From Nonomuraea harbinensis (GTDB taxonomy: Bacteria > Actinomycetota > Actinomycetes > Streptosporangiales > Streptosporangiaceae), in contig NZ_JAHKRN010000035.1 in NCBI RefSeq assembly GCF_019396385.1, positions 33,015 through 97,014 of the forward strand: a DNA stretch of 64,000 bases, given 5' to 3'. The position numbers and the translations under genes were made by a program. A model generated the notes under the pieces. That model was not told the DNA's origin. It saw only the letters and a program-made list of their open reading frames with translations, and did not search any database. Of the stretch, positions 26,545-35,752 are shown piece after piece. The number at the start of each line of letters is the position of its first letter. Position 1 is the first letter of the stretch.

Positions 26545-28086
26545 ATGACCGATCACATTCTGCGGATGACCGGGATCACCAAGACGTTTCCCGGCGTCAA
26601 GGCGCTCCAGGACGTCAACCTGTCCGTGCGGCGCGGCGAGATCCACGCCATCTGCGGCGAGAACGGCGCCGGCAAGTCGACGCTGATGAAGGTGCTGTCC
26701 GGCGTCTACCCGCACGGCACGTACGAGGGAGACATCCACTTCGACGGGGAGCGGTGCGCGTTCGGCGGCATCCGCGACAGCGAGCACGCCGGCATCGTCA
26801 TCATCCACCAGGAGCTGGCGCTCAGCCCGCAGCTGTCGATCGCCGAGAACGTCTTCCTCGGCAACGAGCGCGCCAAGCGCGGCGTCATCGACTGGAACCG
26901 CACCAACTATGAGGCCGGCCTGCTGATGAAGCGGGTGGGCCTGCGGGAGAACCCGACCACCGTCGTCTCCGACATCGGCGTCGGCAAGCAGCAGCTCGTG
27001 GAGATCGCCAAGGCGCTGTCGAAGGAGGTGAAGCTGCTCATCCTCGACGAGCCCACCGCGGCGCTCAACGACGACGACTCCGCGCACCTGCTCGACCTGC
27101 TGCGCGGGCTGCGCGACGAGGGCATCACCTGCGTGATCATCTCCCACAAGCTGAACGAGGTCACCGCGATCGCCGACTCCGTCACGATCATCCGCGACGG
27201 CCGCACCATCGAGACGCTCGACATGGCCGCCGACGAGGTGACCGAGGACCGGATCATCTCCGGGATGGTCGGCCGCGCCCTCGACAACCGCTTCCCCCCG
27301 CACGAGCCGAAGATCGGCGAGGAGGCGCTGCGCATCGAGGACTGGACCGTCCACAGCCCCAGCCAGCCCGGCCGCAAGGTCGTCGACGGCGCCTCGCTCA
27401 CCCTGCGCCGCGGGGAGATCGTCGGACTGGCCGGCCTCATGGGCGCCGGGCGCACCGAGCTGGCGATGAGCGTCTTCGGCCGCACGTACGGGATCAACAT
27501 CTCCGGCAAGATCTTCAAGAACGGCCGGCCGGTCGAGATCCGCACCGTGCAGGACGCGATCAGGCACGGCCTGGCCTACGCCACCGAGGACCGCAAGCGG
27601 TACGGGCTCAACCTCATCGAGGACATCAAGCGCAACGTCTCCGCCGCCGGCCTGAGCGGGCTGTCGCGGCGCGGCTGGGTGAACGAGCACGAGGAGTACG
27701 CGGTCGCCGAGCGCTTCCACAAGAGCATGAACATCAAGGCGCCCAGCGTGTCGAGCGTCGTCGGCAAGCTGAGCGGCGGCAACCAGCAGAAGGTCGTGCT
27801 CTCCAAGTGGATCCTCACCGAGCCCGACGTGCTCATCCTCGACGAGCCCACCCGGGGCATCGACGTCGGCGCCAAGTACGAGATCTACACGATCATCAAC
27901 CGGCTGGCCGACGAGGGCAAGGCGGTGCTGGTGATCTCCTCGGAGCTGCCGGAGCTGCTGGGCCTGTGCGACCGCGTCTACGCGCTCTCCGAGGGGCGCA
28001 TCACCGGTGAGCTGCCCCGGGGGGAAGCCACGCAGGAACGCCTCATGCAACTGATGACCCAAGCAACGACCACGGGACAGGAGTAG
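26545..28086 (+). CDS. gguA: GguA/MmsA-like sugar ABC transporter ATPase
   Basis: The 513-residue protein has two ABC domains of the CUT2 type: GENGAGKST, VGKQQLVEIAKALSKE and LLILDEPTAALN in the first; GLMGAGRTELA, LSGGNQQKVVLSKWI and LILDEPTRGIDVG in the second. The insert GINISGKIFKNGRPVEI matches MmsA/GguA ATPases, which work with ChvE. It supplies energy for pyranose sugar uptake. GAGGGG lies before the ATG. The permease gene starts 6 bp after its stop. Confidence 0.93.
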   Translation: MTDHILRMTGITKTFPGVKALQDVNLSVRRGEIHAICGENGAGKSTLMKVLSGVYPHGTYEGDIHFDGERCAFGGIRDSEHAGIVIIHQELALSPQLSIAENVFLGNERAKRGVIDWNRTNYEAGLLMKRVGLRENPTTVVSDIGVGKQQLVEIAKALSKEVKLLILDEPTAALNDDDSAHLLDLLRGLRDEGITCVIISHKLNEVTAIADSVTIIRDGRTIETLDMAADEVTEDRIISGMVGRALDNRFPPHEPKIGEEALRIEDWTVHSPSQPGRKVVDGASLTLRRGEIVGLAGLMGAGRTELAMSVFGRTYGINISGKIFKNGRPVEIRTVQDAIRHGLAYATEDRKRYGLNLIEDIKRNVSAAGLSGLSRRGWVNEHEEYAVAERFHKSMNIKAPSVSSVVGKLSGGNQQKVVLSKWILTEPDVLILDEPTRGIDVGAKYEIYTIINRLADEGKAVLVISSELPELLGLCDRVYALSEGRITGELPRGEATQERLMQLMTQATTTGQE

Positions 28087-28092
28087 GTCCAG

Positions 28093-29355
28093 ATGAGCAG
28101 CACCACGCCCGCCGCCGTGGCGGCCGGCGCCACGGGCGGCGAACCGGAAGAGCCGAAGCGGCCCGGCCGCGTCTCTCTGGGCGGACTCTCGCTCAACCTG
28201 CGGTCGAGCGGCATCTACATCGCGTTCGCGCTGATCGTCGCGCTGTTCTCGGTCCTCACCGACGGCGCGCTCCTCACGCCGCAGAACATCTCGAACATCA
28301 TCGTCCAGAACTCCTACATCCTGATCCTCGCCATCGGGATGATCCTGGTCATCATCGCCGGGCACATCGACCTGTCGGTCGGCTCGGTGGTGGCGGTCAC
28401 CGGCGCGATCTCGGCCGTGCTCATGGTCAACATGGGCGTGCCTTGGCCGCTGGCCCTGCTGATCACGGTCGCGGCGGGCGCCCTCATCGGGGCCTGGCAG
28501 GGCTACTGGGTGGCCTACTTCGGCATCCCGGCGTTCATCGTGACGCTGGCGGGCATGCTGCTGTTCCGCGCGCTCACCCTGACCGTGCTCGGCAACCAGG
28601 GCATCGGCCCGTTCCCCGACCAGGTCCGCACCCTGGCCAACGGGTTCACCAGCGGCTATCTCGGCAACGTCGGGCTCGGCCCGCTGGGCGGCGCCGACCT
28701 GTTCAGCCTGCTGGTCGCGCTGGTCGCCATCGCGGGCATGGTCGTCTCGCAGTGGCGCACCCGGACGGCGAGGGCGGGTTACGGGCAGGCCGTGGAGCCG
28801 TTCGCGGTGTTCGTGGTCAAGATGGCCGCGGGGGCCGCGCTCATCCTGTTCCTGGTCGTGCAGCTCGCCCGGTTCAAGAACCTGCCCTGGGTGCTGGTGC
28901 TGCTCGCGGTGCTGGTGCTGGGCTACTCGCTGCTGGCCAACAAGACCGTGTTCGGCCGGCAGATCTACGCGATCGGCGGCAACCTGCAGGCCGCGGTCAT
29001 GTCCGGCGTCAAGGTCAAGAAGGTCGTCTTCTGGATCTTCGTCAACATGGGCGTGCTGGCGGCCATCGCCGGCGTCATCTTCGCCGGCCGGCTCAACCAG
29101 GCGGGACCCACCGCGGGCAACATGTTCGAGCTCGACGCGATCGCCGCGGCCTTCATCGGCGGCGCGGCCGTCCAGGGCGGCGTCGGCAAGGTGGTCGGGG
29201 CCATCACCGGCGGTCTCATCATGGCCGTGATCAACAACGGCATGTCCCTGATCGGCTCGCCGAGTGAGCGGGTCATGCTCGTCAAGGGGCTCGTGCTGCT
29301 GGCCGCCGTCGCCTTCGACGTGTGGACCAAGCGCCGCGCGGGCGCCGCCGCCTGA
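28093..29355 (+). CDS. gguB: GguB/MmsB-like sugar ABC permease
   Basis: The 420-residue permease is longer than most CUT2 permeases. It has an N-terminal cytoplasmic extension and more than ten membrane segments, and an insert around the arginine-rich SQWRTRTARAGYGQAVEP is typical of the MmsB/GguB group. Family signatures are MILVIIAGHIDLSVGS and IGGAAVQGGVGKVVG. It forms the membrane channel, probably as a homodimer, for ChvE-delivered sugar. The second twin LacI gene follows 52 bp later on the same strand without its own operator. Confidence 0.93.
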   Translation: MSSTTPAAVAAGATGGEPEEPKRPGRVSLGGLSLNLRSSGIYIAFALIVALFSVLTDGALLTPQNISNIIVQNSYILILAIGMILVIIAGHIDLSVGSVVAVTGAISAVLMVNMGVPWPLALLITVAAGALIGAWQGYWVAYFGIPAFIVTLAGMLLFRALTLTVLGNQGIGPFPDQVRTLANGFTSGYLGNVGLGPLGGADLFSLLVALVAIAGMVVSQWRTRTARAGYGQAVEPFAVFVVKMAAGAALILFLVVQLARFKNLPWVLVLLAVLVLGYSLLANKTVFGRQIYAIGGNLQAAVMSGVKVKKVVFWIFVNMGVLAAIAGVIFAGRLNQAGPTAGNMFELDAIAAAFIGGAAVQGGVGKVVGAITGGLIMAVINNGMSLIGSPSERVMLVKGLVLLAAVAFDVWTKRRAGAAA

Positions 29356-29407
29356 TCGTCCGCCCGCTCGTCCGCCCGCTCGTCCGTACCGCTGGAAAGG
29401 AGAGACC

Positions 29408-30433
29408 GTGGTAGCGCCATCCAAGCGCCGCCCTCCGGTGATGGCCGACGTGGCCAGGGAGGCCGGCGTGTCGCACCAGACGGTCTCCCGGGTGCTCAAC
29501 GACCATCCCAACGTCCGGCCCGACACCAGGGCCCGGGTGGAGGAGGCGATCACCAGGCTCGGCTACCGCCGCAACCTGGCCGCCCGCGCCCTGGTCACCA
29601 AGCGGTCGCGGATGCTCGGCGTGGTCAGCTTCGACACCACGCTCTACGGACCGGCCAGCACGATCTACGGCATCGAGCAGGCGGCCAGGACGGCCGGCTA
29701 CTTCGTGAGCATCGTGAGCCTGAAGACGCTCGACGTCGACAGCGTCCGCGACGCCATCGACTACCTGTCCGAGCAGGGCGTGGACGGGGTCGTGGTGGTG
29801 GCGCCGCGGCGCTCGGCGGGCCCGGCGCTGGAGAGCCTGCCGTCGGGCACCCCGGCGGTGGCGGTCGAGGGCACCCTGCGCGGCGACGTCTCGGTGGTCT
29901 GCATCGACCAGGCCGAGGGCGCCAGGCTCGCCACCCGGCACCTGCTGGAGCTGGGTCACCGGACCGTCCACCACGTCACCGGCCCGCCCGACTGGCTGGA
30001 GACCGAGGGGCGGCTGGAGGGCTGGCGGGCCGCGCTGGAGGAGGCGGGCCGGCCGGTGCCCGAGCCGCTGCCCGGCGACTGGAGCCCGCACGCCGGCTAC
30101 GCGGCCGGCCGGAGCCTGGCCGCGATGGACGGCGTCACCGCCGTCTTCGCGGCCAACGACCAGATGGCGCTGGGCGTGCTGCGCGCGCTCTCCGAGGAAG
30201 GAGTGAAGGTACCCGACCAGATCAGCGTCGTGGGCTTCGACGACATCCCCGAGTCGGCGTTCTTCTCGCCCCCGCTCACCACGGTCAGGCAGGACTTCGA
30301 CCAGGTGGGCAGGCACTGCATCGAGGTGCTGCTCCGGCAGCTCGACGCGGGGGCGGGCACGTGTGAGCGCCTCGTCGTGCCGCCCGGTTTCGTCGTCAGG
30401 TCCAGCACGGCTGCCGCCGCGCGGGTGCCGTGA
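29408..30433 (+). CDS. LacI-family regulator, arabinose twin 2
   Basis: The 341-residue repressor has the HTH VMADVAREAGVSHQTVSRVL (residues 10-29), differing from twin 1 by one residue in this stretch, and a nearly parallel ligand domain (SFDTTLYGPASTIYGIEQAA; VVGFDDIPESAFFSPPLTT). The start is GTG after AAAGGAGAG. It is the fourth gene of the ChvE/GguAB transcription unit and is followed by araB. Identical recognition helices imply a shared set of operators, with effector specificity or timing as the likely difference. Duplication of one ancestral transporter-regulator gene is the simplest origin. Confidence 0.92.
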   Translation: MVAPSKRRPPVMADVAREAGVSHQTVSRVLNDHPNVRPDTRARVEEAITRLGYRRNLAARALVTKRSRMLGVVSFDTTLYGPASTIYGIEQAARTAGYFVSIVSLKTLDVDSVRDAIDYLSEQGVDGVVVVAPRRSAGPALESLPSGTPAVAVEGTLRGDVSVVCIDQAEGARLATRHLLELGHRTVHHVTGPPDWLETEGRLEGWRAALEEAGRPVPEPLPGDWSPHAGYAAGRSLAAMDGVTAVFAANDQMALGVLRALSEEGVKVPDQISVVGFDDIPESAFFSPPLTTVRQDFDQVGRHCIEVLLRQLDAGAGTCERLVVPPGFVVRSSTAAAARVP

Positions 30434-30451
30434 TATATGCCGTGTTATATC
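30432..30451. repeat. Small inverted repeat in the twin 2 LacI/araB gap
   Basis: GATATA and TATATC flank an 8-bp spacer. The site begins at the stop codon of the LacI gene and is one of the very few AT-rich spots of the region. It may include the -10 element of araB. Confidence 0.4.
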
Positions 30452-30482
30452 GCAAGGCCCCGTACGAATCCCCTGGAGATCA

Positions 30483-30498
30483 GTGTGAACGCTAACAA
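30483..30498. promoter_or_regulatory. Arabinose-regulon LacI operator H (araB)
   Basis: GTGTGAACGCTAACAA matches the shared motif and includes the GTG start codon of araB at 30485. A repressor bound here would act as a roadblock to transcription. Confidence 0.75.
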
Positions 30499-32158
30499 GT
30501 TCGTGGTCGGAGTGGACTTCGGCACGCTGTCCGGGCGTGCCGTCGTCGTCCGCGTGTCCGACGGCGCTGAGCTCGGCAGCGCCGTCCACGAGTACGCGCA
30601 CGGCGTCATCGAGCGGGAGCTGCCCGGCTCCGGCGTGCGGCTCGGCCCCGACTGGGCGCTGCAGTCGCCGCAGGACTGGATCGACGTGCTCCGCGTGGCC
30701 GTGCCCGGCGCCCTCGCCGCGGCGGGCGTCCAGGCCGACGACGTGATCGGCATCGGCACCGACTTCACCGCTTGCACCGTGCTGCCCGCCACCGCCGACG
30801 GCACCCCCCTCTGCTTCCACACCCCCGAACGGCCGCACGCCTGGCCCAAGCTGTGGAAGCACCACGCCGCCCAGGCGCACGCCGACCGGATCAACGAGCT
30901 GGCGGCCCGGCGCGGGGAGAGCTGGCTGCCCCGGTACGGCGGCAAGATCTCCTCCGAGTGGGAGTTCGCCAAGGCGCTGCAGGTCCTGGAGGAGGACCCG
31001 GAGACGTACGCCGCGGCCGACCGGTGGATCGAGGCCGCCGACTGGATCATCTGGCAGCTCACCGGGGTGGAGAGCCGCAACATCTGCACCGCCGGATACA
31101 AGGGGATTTTTCAGGATGACGGCTACCCGTCCGAAGAGTTCCTCGCCGAGCTGAACCCCGGCTTCTCCGGCTTCGCCGCCAAGCTCGCCACCGGACAGGT
31201 CGGCGAGAAGACCGGCGGCGTCACGCTCGCCCCGCTCGGCGGCCTCGCCGGCCCCCTGTCCGCCGAGGCGGCCGCCTGGACCGGCCTGCCCGAGGGCATC
31301 GCCGTCGCCGTGGGCAACGTCGACGCGCACGTCACCGCGGCCGCCGCCGACGCCGTCAGGCCCGGCCAGATGGTCGCCATCATGGGCACCTCCACCTGCC
31401 ACATCATGCCCAGCGACCGGCTCGCCGAGGTGCCCGGCATGTGCGGCGTCGTACGCGACGGCATCGTGCCCGGCCTGTGGGGGTACGAGGCCGGCCAGTC
31501 GGCCGTGGGCGACATCTTCGCCTGGTTCGCCGACGCCCACGTCCCCGCCGGGTACGCGGAGGCGGCGGCGGCCCAGGGCATGAACGCGCACGAGTACCTG
31601 ACCTCGCTGGCCGAGAAGCAGGCCGTCGGACAGCACGGCCTGGTCGCGCTCGACTGGTTCGGCGGCAACCGCTCCGTGCTCGTGGACCACAACCTGTCCG
31701 GCGTCATCGTCGGCCAGACCCTCGCCACCCGGCCCGAGGACGTCTACCGGGCGCTCATCGAGTCCACCGCGTTCGGCGCCCGCATGATCGTGGAGACCTT
31801 CGAGCAGGCCGGAGTCCCGGTCGAGGAGTTCGTCGTGGCCGGCGGCCTGCTGAAGAACCGCTTCCTCATGCAGGTCTACGCCGACGTGCTGCGCCGCCCG
31901 CTGTCGGCCATCGGCTCCGACCAGGGCCCGGCTCTCGGCTCGGCCATCCACGCCGCCGTCGCGGCCGGGGTCTACGCCGACATCGAGAAGGCCGCCGCCG
32001 CCATGGGCAAGCGCACCGAGGCCGCGTACCTGCCCGACCCGACCAGGGCCGACGCCTACGACCGGCTGTACGCCGAATACCGCAACCTGCACGACCACTT
32101 CGGAGACGGACGCATGCTGCACACCCTGCGCGCCATCAGGAACGAGGCCGCCTCATGA
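30485..32158 (+). CDS. araB: Ribulokinase
   Basis: The 557-residue FGGY-family kinase phosphorylates L-ribulose to L-ribulose-5-phosphate with ATP. It shows the N-terminal phosphate loop VGVDFGTLSGRAVVVRV, the catalytic-base region GIGTDFTACTVLP typical of AraB, the FGGY signature in LVALDWFGGNRSVLVD and the C-terminal ATP-site VAGGLLKNRFLMQVYADVL. The length is normal for AraB. The GTG start has GGAG 7 nt upstream and lies inside a LacI operator. The stop overlaps the araD start (ATGA). Confidence 0.96.
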   Translation: MNANKFVVGVDFGTLSGRAVVVRVSDGAELGSAVHEYAHGVIERELPGSGVRLGPDWALQSPQDWIDVLRVAVPGALAAAGVQADDVIGIGTDFTACTVLPATADGTPLCFHTPERPHAWPKLWKHHAAQAHADRINELAARRGESWLPRYGGKISSEWEFAKALQVLEEDPETYAAADRWIEAADWIIWQLTGVESRNICTAGYKGIFQDDGYPSEEFLAELNPGFSGFAAKLATGQVGEKTGGVTLAPLGGLAGPLSAEAAAWTGLPEGIAVAVGNVDAHVTAAAADAVRPGQMVAIMGTSTCHIMPSDRLAEVPGMCGVVRDGIVPGLWGYEAGQSAVGDIFAWFADAHVPAGYAEAAAAQGMNAHEYLTSLAEKQAVGQHGLVALDWFGGNRSVLVDHNLSGVIVGQTLATRPEDVYRALIESTAFGARMIVETFEQAGVPVEEFVVAGGLLKNRFLMQVYADVLRRPLSAIGSDQGPALGSAIHAAVAAGVYADIEKAAAAMGKRTEAAYLPDPTRADAYDRLYAEYRNLHDHFGDGRMLHTLRAIRNEAAS

Positions 32159-32802
32159 GGACCACGGTCGCCTCCCTGCACGCGGAACTGGTCCGCTACG
32201 GCCTCGTCGCCTGGACCGCCGGGAACGTCTCCGGCCGCGTCCCCGGCGAGGACCTGTTCGTCATCAAGCCCTCCGGCGTCTCCTACGACGAGCTGACCCC
32301 GGAGAGCATGGTCGTCTGCGACCTCGACGGCAACCTCGTCGAGGGCGACCACGCGCCGTCCAGCGACACCGCCGCGCACGCGTACGTCTACCGCCACATG
32401 CCGCACGTCGGCGGCGTCGTGCACACCCACTCCACCTACGCCTCGGCGTGGGCGGCCAGGGGCGAGCCGATCCCGTGCGTCCTGACCGCGATGGCCGACG
32501 AGTTCGGCGGCGACATCCCGGTGGGACCGTTCGCGCTGATCGGCGACGACTCCATCGGCCAGGGCATCGTGGCCACGCTCGACGGCCACCGCTCGCCCGC
32601 GGTGCTCATGCGGAACCACGGCGTCTTCACCATCGGCAAGGACCCCAAGGCGGCGGTGAAGGCGGCCGTGATGTGCGAGGACGTCGCCCGCACCGTCCAC
32701 GTCGCCAGGCAGCTCGGCGAGCCTCTGCCGATCAAGCCGGAGCACATCGACCGCCTGTACGACCGCTACCAGAACGTCTACGGACAGAGGAGTCCACGTT
32801 GA
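32155..32802 (+). CDS. araD: L-ribulose-5-phosphate 4-epimerase
   Basis: The 215-residue class II aldolase-fold enzyme interconverts L-ribulose-5-phosphate and D-xylulose-5-phosphate (EC 5.1.3.4). Substrate-binding TAGNVSGR and KPSGVSYDEL, the acid/base Asp in PSSDTAAHAYVY, and zinc ligands HTHS (near residues 90-92) and the His of RNHGVFTIG are all visible. Length is slightly short of E. coli AraD. Its ATG overlaps the araB stop and its stop overlaps the TTG of araA, so all three genes are translationally coupled. Confidence 0.95.
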   Translation: MRTTVASLHAELVRYGLVAWTAGNVSGRVPGEDLFVIKPSGVSYDELTPESMVVCDLDGNLVEGDHAPSSDTAAHAYVYRHMPHVGGVVHTHSTYASAWAARGEPIPCVLTAMADEFGGDIPVGPFALIGDDSIGQGIVATLDGHRSPAVLMRNHGVFTIGKDPKAAVKAAVMCEDVARTVHVARQLGEPLPIKPEHIDRLYDRYQNVYGQRSPR

Positions 32803-34253
32803 ACATCTGGTTTCTGACCGGCAGCCAGGGGCTGTACGGGGAAGACACGCTGCGGCAGGTGGCCGAGCAGTCGCGGCGCATCGCCGAGGCGCTGCCGGTG
32901 CCCGTGCAGTGGAAGCCGGTCCTGACCGACGCGGCCGCCATCCGGCGCGTGATGCTGGAGGCGAACGCTGACGACACCTGCGCCGGCGTGATCGCGTGGA
33001 TGCACACGTTCTCCCCGGCGAAGATGTGGATCGCCGGCCTGGACGCGCTCCGCAAGCCGCTGCTCCACCTGCACACGCAGGCCAACGTGGAGCTGCCGTG
33101 GGCGAGCATCGACATGGACTTCATGAACCTCAACCAGGCCGCGCACGGCGACCGCGAGTTCGGGTACGCCCAGACCCGGCTCGGGGTGGCCCGCAAGACC
33201 GTGGCCGGGCACGTCAGCGACCCGGCCGTGGCCGAGCGCGTGCTGTCCTGGGTGCGCGCCGCCTCCGGCCTGGCCGAGCTGCGCACGCTCAAGCTGGCCA
33301 GGTTCGGCGACAACATGCGCGACGTGGCCGTCACCGAGGGCGACAAGGTCGAGGCCCAGCTGCGCTTCGGCGTCTCGGTCAACACCTACGGGGTGAACGA
33401 CCTGGTCGAGGCCGTCGACGCGGCCGCCGACGCCGACGTCGACAAGCTGATCAAGGAGTACGAGGAGCTCTACCGGGTGGCGCCCGAGCTGCTCGGCGAA
33501 CGGCGCGAGTCGCTGCGCTACGCGGCCAGGATCGAGCTGGGCCTGCGCCACTTCCTGGAGAGCGGCGGCTTCAAGGCGTTCACCACCAACTTCGAGGACC
33601 TCGGCGGGCTGCGCCAGCTACCCGGCCTGGCGGTGCAGCGGCTCATGGCCGACGGCTACGGCTTCGGCGGCGAGGGCGACTGGAAGACGTCCGTGCTGCT
33701 GCGCACCCTCAAGGCGATGGCGCCCGGCGGCACCTCGTTCATGGAGGACTACACCTACCACCTGACGCCGGGCGAGGAGCTCATCCTCGGCGCCCACATG
33801 CTGGAGGTCTGCCCCACGATCGCCTCCGGCACCCCGTCGTGCGAGATCCACCCGCTGGGCATCGGCGGCCGGGAGGACCCGGTCCGGCTCGTGTTCGACG
33901 CCACGCCCGGGCCGGGCGTCGTGGTCGGCCTGGCGGACATGGGGGACCGGTTCCGGCTGGTGGCCAACGAGATCGACCTGGTCGCGCCGCCGCAGCCGCT
34001 GCCCGCGCTGCCGGTCGCCCGCGCGGTCTGGCAGCCCCGCCCGAACCTGCGCACCTCGGCCGAGGCCTGGCTCACCGCCGGCGCCCCGCACCACACGGTG
34101 CTGTCCACGGCCGTCGGGGTCGAGGAGCTGACGGACCTGTCCGAGATGCTCGGCGTCGAACTCCTCGTCATCGACGCCGGCACCACCCCGCGCCAGTTCG
34201 CCAAGGAGATCCGCTGGAACCAGGCGTACTACCGCCTGGCCCAGGGGTTCTGA
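32799..34253 (+). CDS. araA: L-arabinose isomerase
   Basis: The 484-residue enzyme isomerises L-arabinose to L-ribulose using Mn2+. Family motifs are seen from the first residues (IWFLTGSQGLYGEDTL) through AWMHTFSPAKMWIAGL, KLARFGDNMRDVAVTEGDK, TTNFEDLGGL, YGFGGEGDWKTS and MEDYTYHL, which carry the metal-binding Glu and His residues. The start is TTG at 32799, with AGAGGAG upstream and a 4-bp overlap with araD. It is the last gene of the araBDA operon, followed by a perfect 11-bp hairpin. Confidence 0.96.
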   Translation: MNIWFLTGSQGLYGEDTLRQVAEQSRRIAEALPVPVQWKPVLTDAAAIRRVMLEANADDTCAGVIAWMHTFSPAKMWIAGLDALRKPLLHLHTQANVELPWASIDMDFMNLNQAAHGDREFGYAQTRLGVARKTVAGHVSDPAVAERVLSWVRAASGLAELRTLKLARFGDNMRDVAVTEGDKVEAQLRFGVSVNTYGVNDLVEAVDAAADADVDKLIKEYEELYRVAPELLGERRESLRYAARIELGLRHFLESGGFKAFTTNFEDLGGLRQLPGLAVQRLMADGYGFGGEGDWKTSVLLRTLKAMAPGGTSFMEDYTYHLTPGEELILGAHMLEVCPTIASGTPSCEIHPLGIGGREDPVRLVFDATPGPGVVVGLADMGDRFRLVANEIDLVAPPQPLPALPVARAVWQPRPNLRTSAEAWLTAGAPHHTVLSTAVGVEELTDLSEMLGVELLVIDAGTTPRQFAKEIRWNQAYYRLAQGF

Positions 34254-34264
34254 CGTCTTTTATT

Positions 34265-34294
34265 GCGGCCACCGCTTCCCGGGGCGGTGGCCGC
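34265..34294. terminator. Bidirectional terminator-like hairpin after araA
   Basis: GCGGCCACCGC and GCGGTGGCCGC form a perfect 11-bp stem around an 8-nt loop. The hairpin lies in the 42-bp gap between the convergent araA and MFS genes. TCTTTTATT precedes it, so the A/T-rich tail would serve the minus-strand transcript best. Confidence 0.75.
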
Positions 34295-34295
34295 G

Positions 34296-35684
34296 TCAGG
34301 CTGATCCCGTCCGCTCCGGGGCCGCCCGTGCCTCGGGGGCCGGGCGGCCGGGGAGCAGGGGGGCCGCCGCCAGGATCACGACGACCATCGTGAGGGCGAA
34401 CCAGAAGACGCCGCGCAGCCCGCTTCGCGGATCGCCCGCCGTCTGCACGATGAGCGTGACCACCGCGATGCCCAGCGCCGCGCCGAGCTGGTTCAGCATG
34501 TACAGCACGGCGCTGCCCTGCGGGATCAGCGGCGCGGGCAGCAGCCGGTAGAGCGAGCCCATCGTCGGAGCGCCGACGAAGCCCAGCCCGAGCCCCATGG
34601 CGCAGCCCGCGAGCACCGGCCACGCCCACCCGGTCTCGGGACCGACCCGGGTGAAGGCCAGCCCGCTGAGCGCCGCCACCGCCGCGCCGCCCAGCGCCAG
34701 GCCGCGCGCGCCGAGCCGGTCCGACAGCCGCCCGGCCAGCGGCATCGCCACCGCGGCGCCCGCGCCGACCGGCGCCACCAGCAGCCCGGCGGCCAGCGCG
34801 CCCACCCCGTGCACCTGCCGGAAGAACAGCGGCAGCGCGAACAGGGTGGCGAACGTGGCCAGCCCGACCAGCCCCATGACCACCACGGCGGCGCTGAAGG
34901 AGCGCCGGGCGAACAGCCGCGGGTCGATCAGCGGCTGTCCACGGCGCGCGTGGAGGCCGTACCCCGCCAGCAGGGCCGTGCCTGCCGTGAGCGGGACGAG
35001 CACCTGCCACACCCCGAACGCGGCCTGCTCGGCGGCCTGCGACAGCGCGAGCACGAGCGCCGCGAACCCGGGCGCGAGCAGCACCACGCCGGTCACGTCC
35101 AGCCGGGTACGCCGCCCCGCCGGCGGGTCGTCGGCCGGGATCACCCGTAGCGCCAGCAGGTAGGCCACCATCCCGACCGGCACGTTCAGCAGGAACATCC
35201 ACTGCCAGGAGAACGCCTGCAGCAGCGCGCCGCCGGCCAGCGGCCCGAGCACCGGACCCAGCGACAGCACCACGCCCATCAGCCCCATCACCTGCCCTGC
35301 CCGCCGCGGTCCCGCCGCGCGGGCGAGCAGCACGAGCACCAGCGGGTCGAGCACTCCCGCGCCCAGCCCCTGGACCGCACGGAAGGCGATGAGAGCGCCG
35401 GTGTCCCAGGCCAGCCCCGCGCCGAGCGACCCGGCGAGGAACACCAGCAGCCCGAACAGCCACAGCCGCCGCGCGCCGAACCGCTCGACGGCCCACGAGG
35501 TGACCGGGATGGCGGCGGTCACGGCCAGCAGGAACCCGGTCGACACCCAGCCGACCGCGCTGAGCGACGTGCCGAACGCGGCGGCCAGCGTGTCGATCCC
35601 GACGGCGACCATCGTGCTGTTGAGAATGCCGAGCATCCCGCCCAGCAGGACGACCGCGACCAATCGCGACAAATTTGAACTCAT
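34296..35684 (-). CDS. MFS drug/H+ antiporter, DHA2 (14-TMS) type
   Basis: The 462-residue transporter belongs to the EmrB/QacA-like DHA2 group. About 12-14 hydrophobic segments are visible, with the family's GMLGILNSTMVAVGIDTLA in helix 1 and motif C-like GLMGVVLSLGPVLGPLAGG in helix 5. It would export drugs or metabolites using the proton gradient. The ATG at 35684 has no ribosome site; TAGATT lies 6 nt upstream, so the mRNA is probably leaderless. A TGAAC-N6-GTTCA operator covers the start codon, and the divergent TetR gene is the evident repressor. Confidence 0.88.
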   Translation of the reverse strand: MSSNLSRLVAVVLLGGMLGILNSTMVAVGIDTLAAAFGTSLSAVGWVSTGFLLAVTAAIPVTSWAVERFGARRLWLFGLLVFLAGSLGAGLAWDTGALIAFRAVQGLGAGVLDPLVLVLLARAAGPRRAGQVMGLMGVVLSLGPVLGPLAGGALLQAFSWQWMFLLNVPVGMVAYLLALRVIPADDPPAGRRTRLDVTGVVLLAPGFAALVLALSQAAEQAAFGVWQVLVPLTAGTALLAGYGLHARRGQPLIDPRLFARRSFSAAVVVMGLVGLATFATLFALPLFFRQVHGVGALAAGLLVAPVGAGAAVAMPLAGRLSDRLGARGLALGGAAVAALSGLAFTRVGPETGWAWPVLAGCAMGLGLGFVGAPTMGSLYRLLPAPLIPQGSAVLYMLNQLGAALGIAVVTLIVQTAGDPRSGLRGVFWFALTMVVVILAAAPLLPGRPAPEARAAPERTGSA

Positions 35685-35692
35685 CGGTTCAA
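35675..35692. promoter_or_regulatory. TetR operator O1 at the MFS start
   Basis: TTGAAC-TCATCG-GTTCAA is a perfect 6-bp-arm palindrome that includes the MFS start codon. Confidence 0.8.
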
Positions 35693-35696
35693 TCTA
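35691..35696 (-). promoter_or_regulatory. -10 box of the leaderless MFS gene
   Basis: On the minus strand TAGATT lies 6 nt before the ATG at 35684. A weak -35 (TTCAGT) 17 nt further upstream falls inside operator O2. Confidence 0.55.
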
Positions 35697-35713
35697 ACAG
35701 CCTAGTCAGTAAC

Positions 35714-35733
35714 ACTGAACCCCTGAGTTCAGT
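35714..35733. promoter_or_regulatory. TetR operator O2 in the MFS/TetR gap
   Basis: ACTGAAC-CCCTGA-GTTCAGT is a perfect 7-bp-arm palindrome. Its centre lies exactly 40 bp from O1, and the two share the core TGAAC-N6-GTTCA. It covers the likely -35 regions of both divergent promoters. Confidence 0.82.
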
Positions 35734-35740
35734 ACGCACC

Positions 35741-35746
35741 TAGAAT
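35741..35746 (+). promoter_or_regulatory. -10 box of the leaderless TetR gene
   Basis: TAGAAT lies 6 nt before the ATG at 35753, with no ribosome site between, so this transcript is also likely leaderless. Confidence 0.6.
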
Positions 35747-35752
35747 GACGTC

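Noticed and set aside
26461..29553. A 1030-codon open frame opposite the GguA/GguB genes
   Set aside because: It is antisense to two well-supported transporter genes and shows shadow-type composition with no domain.
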